Source: JBCBJX01 sp964342855
GTDB lineage: Bacteria > Pseudomonadota > Alphaproteobacteria > Caulobacterales > Parvularculaceae
Length of the DNA: 7,465 bases
Assembly (NCBI GenBank): GCA_964342855.1
Contig: CAYFIB010000079.1
Location: forward strand, 1-7,465
Direction of reading: 5' to 3'
Numbering within the stretch: the first letter of the stretch is position 1; each line of letters starts with the position of its first letter. The notes under the pieces were generated by a model that searched no databases, was not told the origin of the DNA, and saw nothing but the letters and a program-made list of their open reading frames with translations. This document shows positions 6,896 to 7,465 of this stretch, piece by piece. A program made the position numbers and the translations under genes.

Positions 6896-7372
6896 ATGGT
6901 CATCGTCCTTTCCGCCGCAATCGCCCTCGTTCTCGGCCTTTTCGCCGCCGTGGCGTATCTGGTGGACGAGCCCGCGGGCTGCCCCGCTAGCCGCGAAGTG
7001 AAGTCCGGCTTCTCCATGCGCCACATGGTCGTCCTGGTCGGCGATCGCGAAAACGACGACATCTGCCGCGCCCAGCGCCGCCGCCTGAAGCCCGTCGTCG
7101 ACGCCCTGCGCGCCGAGGGCGCGTCCATCGCCGAGGTCTATGGGGACGCGACGCCGCGCGTGAACGGCGTCGCCGTCGACTGGCTCGATGGCGAGCTCCT
7201 GCGCGCCGTCATCGGCGCCGAAGACGGCTTCCGCCTCGTCTATTTCGACAAGTTCGGTCGTCAGACCGTCGACGCCGCGCGCCCGGTCGCCGCGGGAACC
7301 CTCGTCGCCCAACCGGCCTTCCGGCCGGTCCGTTCGGCGAACGACGAATTCGCCGCGGCCCAGGCGGCTTAA
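6896..7372 (+). CDS. Small membrane-anchored DUF4174-like protein
   Basis: A 158-residue protein of unknown function. Residues 1-22 form a strongly hydrophobic N-terminal segment with almost no preceding charge, read as an uncleaved anchor or signal peptide. C29 follows but not in a lipobox. The rest is a small alpha/beta domain: a beta strand RHMVVLVGD (42-50), a helix with DDICRAQRRRLKPVVDAL, a second strand IAEVYGDA, and GFRLVYFDKFGRQTV (111-125) near the end. This order (strand, N/D-D-x-x-x-x-Q helix, strand, then G-F-x-x-x-x-x-x-K-x-G) resembles DUF4174, a thioredoxin-like domain without the Cys pair. Family membership is by eye and tentative. The ATG at 6896 follows AGGAG (6885-6889) at six-base spacing. 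A consensus sigma-54 promoter sits about 70 bases upstream, so expression is probably conditional. A 7-bp direct repeat GGCGAAC at 6834 and 6864 lies in the leader. Confidence 0.75.
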   Translation: MVIVLSAAIALVLGLFAAVAYLVDEPAGCPASREVKSGFSMRHMVVLVGDRENDDICRAQRRRLKPVVDALRAEGASIAEVYGDATPRVNGVAVDWLDGELLRAVIGAEDGFRLVYFDKFGRQTVDAARPVAAGTLVAQPAFRPVRSANDEFAAAQAA

Positions 7373-7391
7373 GCCGACGCTGGCTCCGGCC

Positions 7392-7465
7392 TTACGCCTT
7401 CACCTGCGGACGGCCGATCGAGGTGTACTGGAAGCCTTTTTCGGCCATCAGCTTCGGCGGGTAGA
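7392..7465 (-). CDS. ugd: UDP-glucose 6-dehydrogenase, C-terminal fragment (runs off the window edge)
   Basis: Only the last 23 codons and the TAA stop are inside the window. The peptide YPPKLMAEKGFQYTSIGR, followed by PQVKA, closely resembles the conserved end of bacterial Ugd proteins (N-I-Y-x-P-x-x-M-x-x-x-G-F-x-Y-x-S-I/V-G-R). Ugd oxidises UDP-glucose to UDP-glucuronate with two NAD, in the cytoplasm. That product is the expected substrate of the epimerase at 5795. The stop lies 19 bases from the stop of the convergent gene at 7372, with no strong hairpin between them. The assignment rests on a short peptide, so it is likely but not certain. Confidence 0.72.
   Translation of the reverse strand, partial: YPPKLMAEKGFQYTSIGRPQVKA

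Noticed and set aside
7365..7376. CGGCTTAAGCCG palindrome over the stop codon at 7370-7372
   Set aside because: It has no loop and no T-run and lies partly inside the coding sequence, so it does not support a terminator or operator call.

Overview
The window is GC-rich (about two thirds by eye). It carries six essentially complete protein genes and the tail of a seventh, densely packed on both strands. GC-rich third codon positions, an sqdB-type sulfolipid gene, an acidic calcium-repeat protein and a UDP-glucuronate epimerase/UDP-glucose dehydrogenase pair suggest a Gram-negative bacterium, most likely an alphaproteobacterium. That assignment is inference; no RNA gene or marker here fixes the taxon.

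Left part (1-2230): one large gene encodes a roughly 699-residue RTX-like protein. It has an unrecognised N-terminal domain, a long Thr/Ala/Pro linker and sixteen near-perfect 19-residue calcium-type repeats. It ends at a strong 12-bp hairpin shared with a convergent gene. Middle-left (2232-4435): an uncharacterised seven-helix membrane protein (minus) lies divergent to an LplT/Aas-type MFS transporter (plus).

Middle-right (4432-6763): sqdB (UDP-sulfoquinovose synthase, minus) overlaps the transporter gene tail to tail by 4 bp. It shares a 151-bp divergent control region with a UDP-glucuronate 4-epimerase-type gene (plus). Right end (6764-7465): a near-ideal sigma-54 (-24/-12) promoter precedes a small membrane-anchored DUF4174-like protein. 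Convergent to that gene is the last 23 codons of what looks like UDP-glucose 6-dehydrogenase (ugd), running off the window edge.

Working together: Ugd (UDP-glucose to UDP-glucuronate), the epimerase (UDP-glucuronate to UDP-galacturonate) and SqdB (UDP-glucose plus sulfite to UDP-sulfoquinovose) all branch from UDP-glucose and make acidic sugar donors. The neighbourhood therefore looks devoted to anionic glycolipids or surface polysaccharide, with a possible lipid-type transporter next to it. No mobile element, tRNA, rRNA or CRISPR array was seen. The points most worth a second look are the sigma-54 promoter, the 19-residue single-calcium-face repeat and the sugar-nucleotide cluster.
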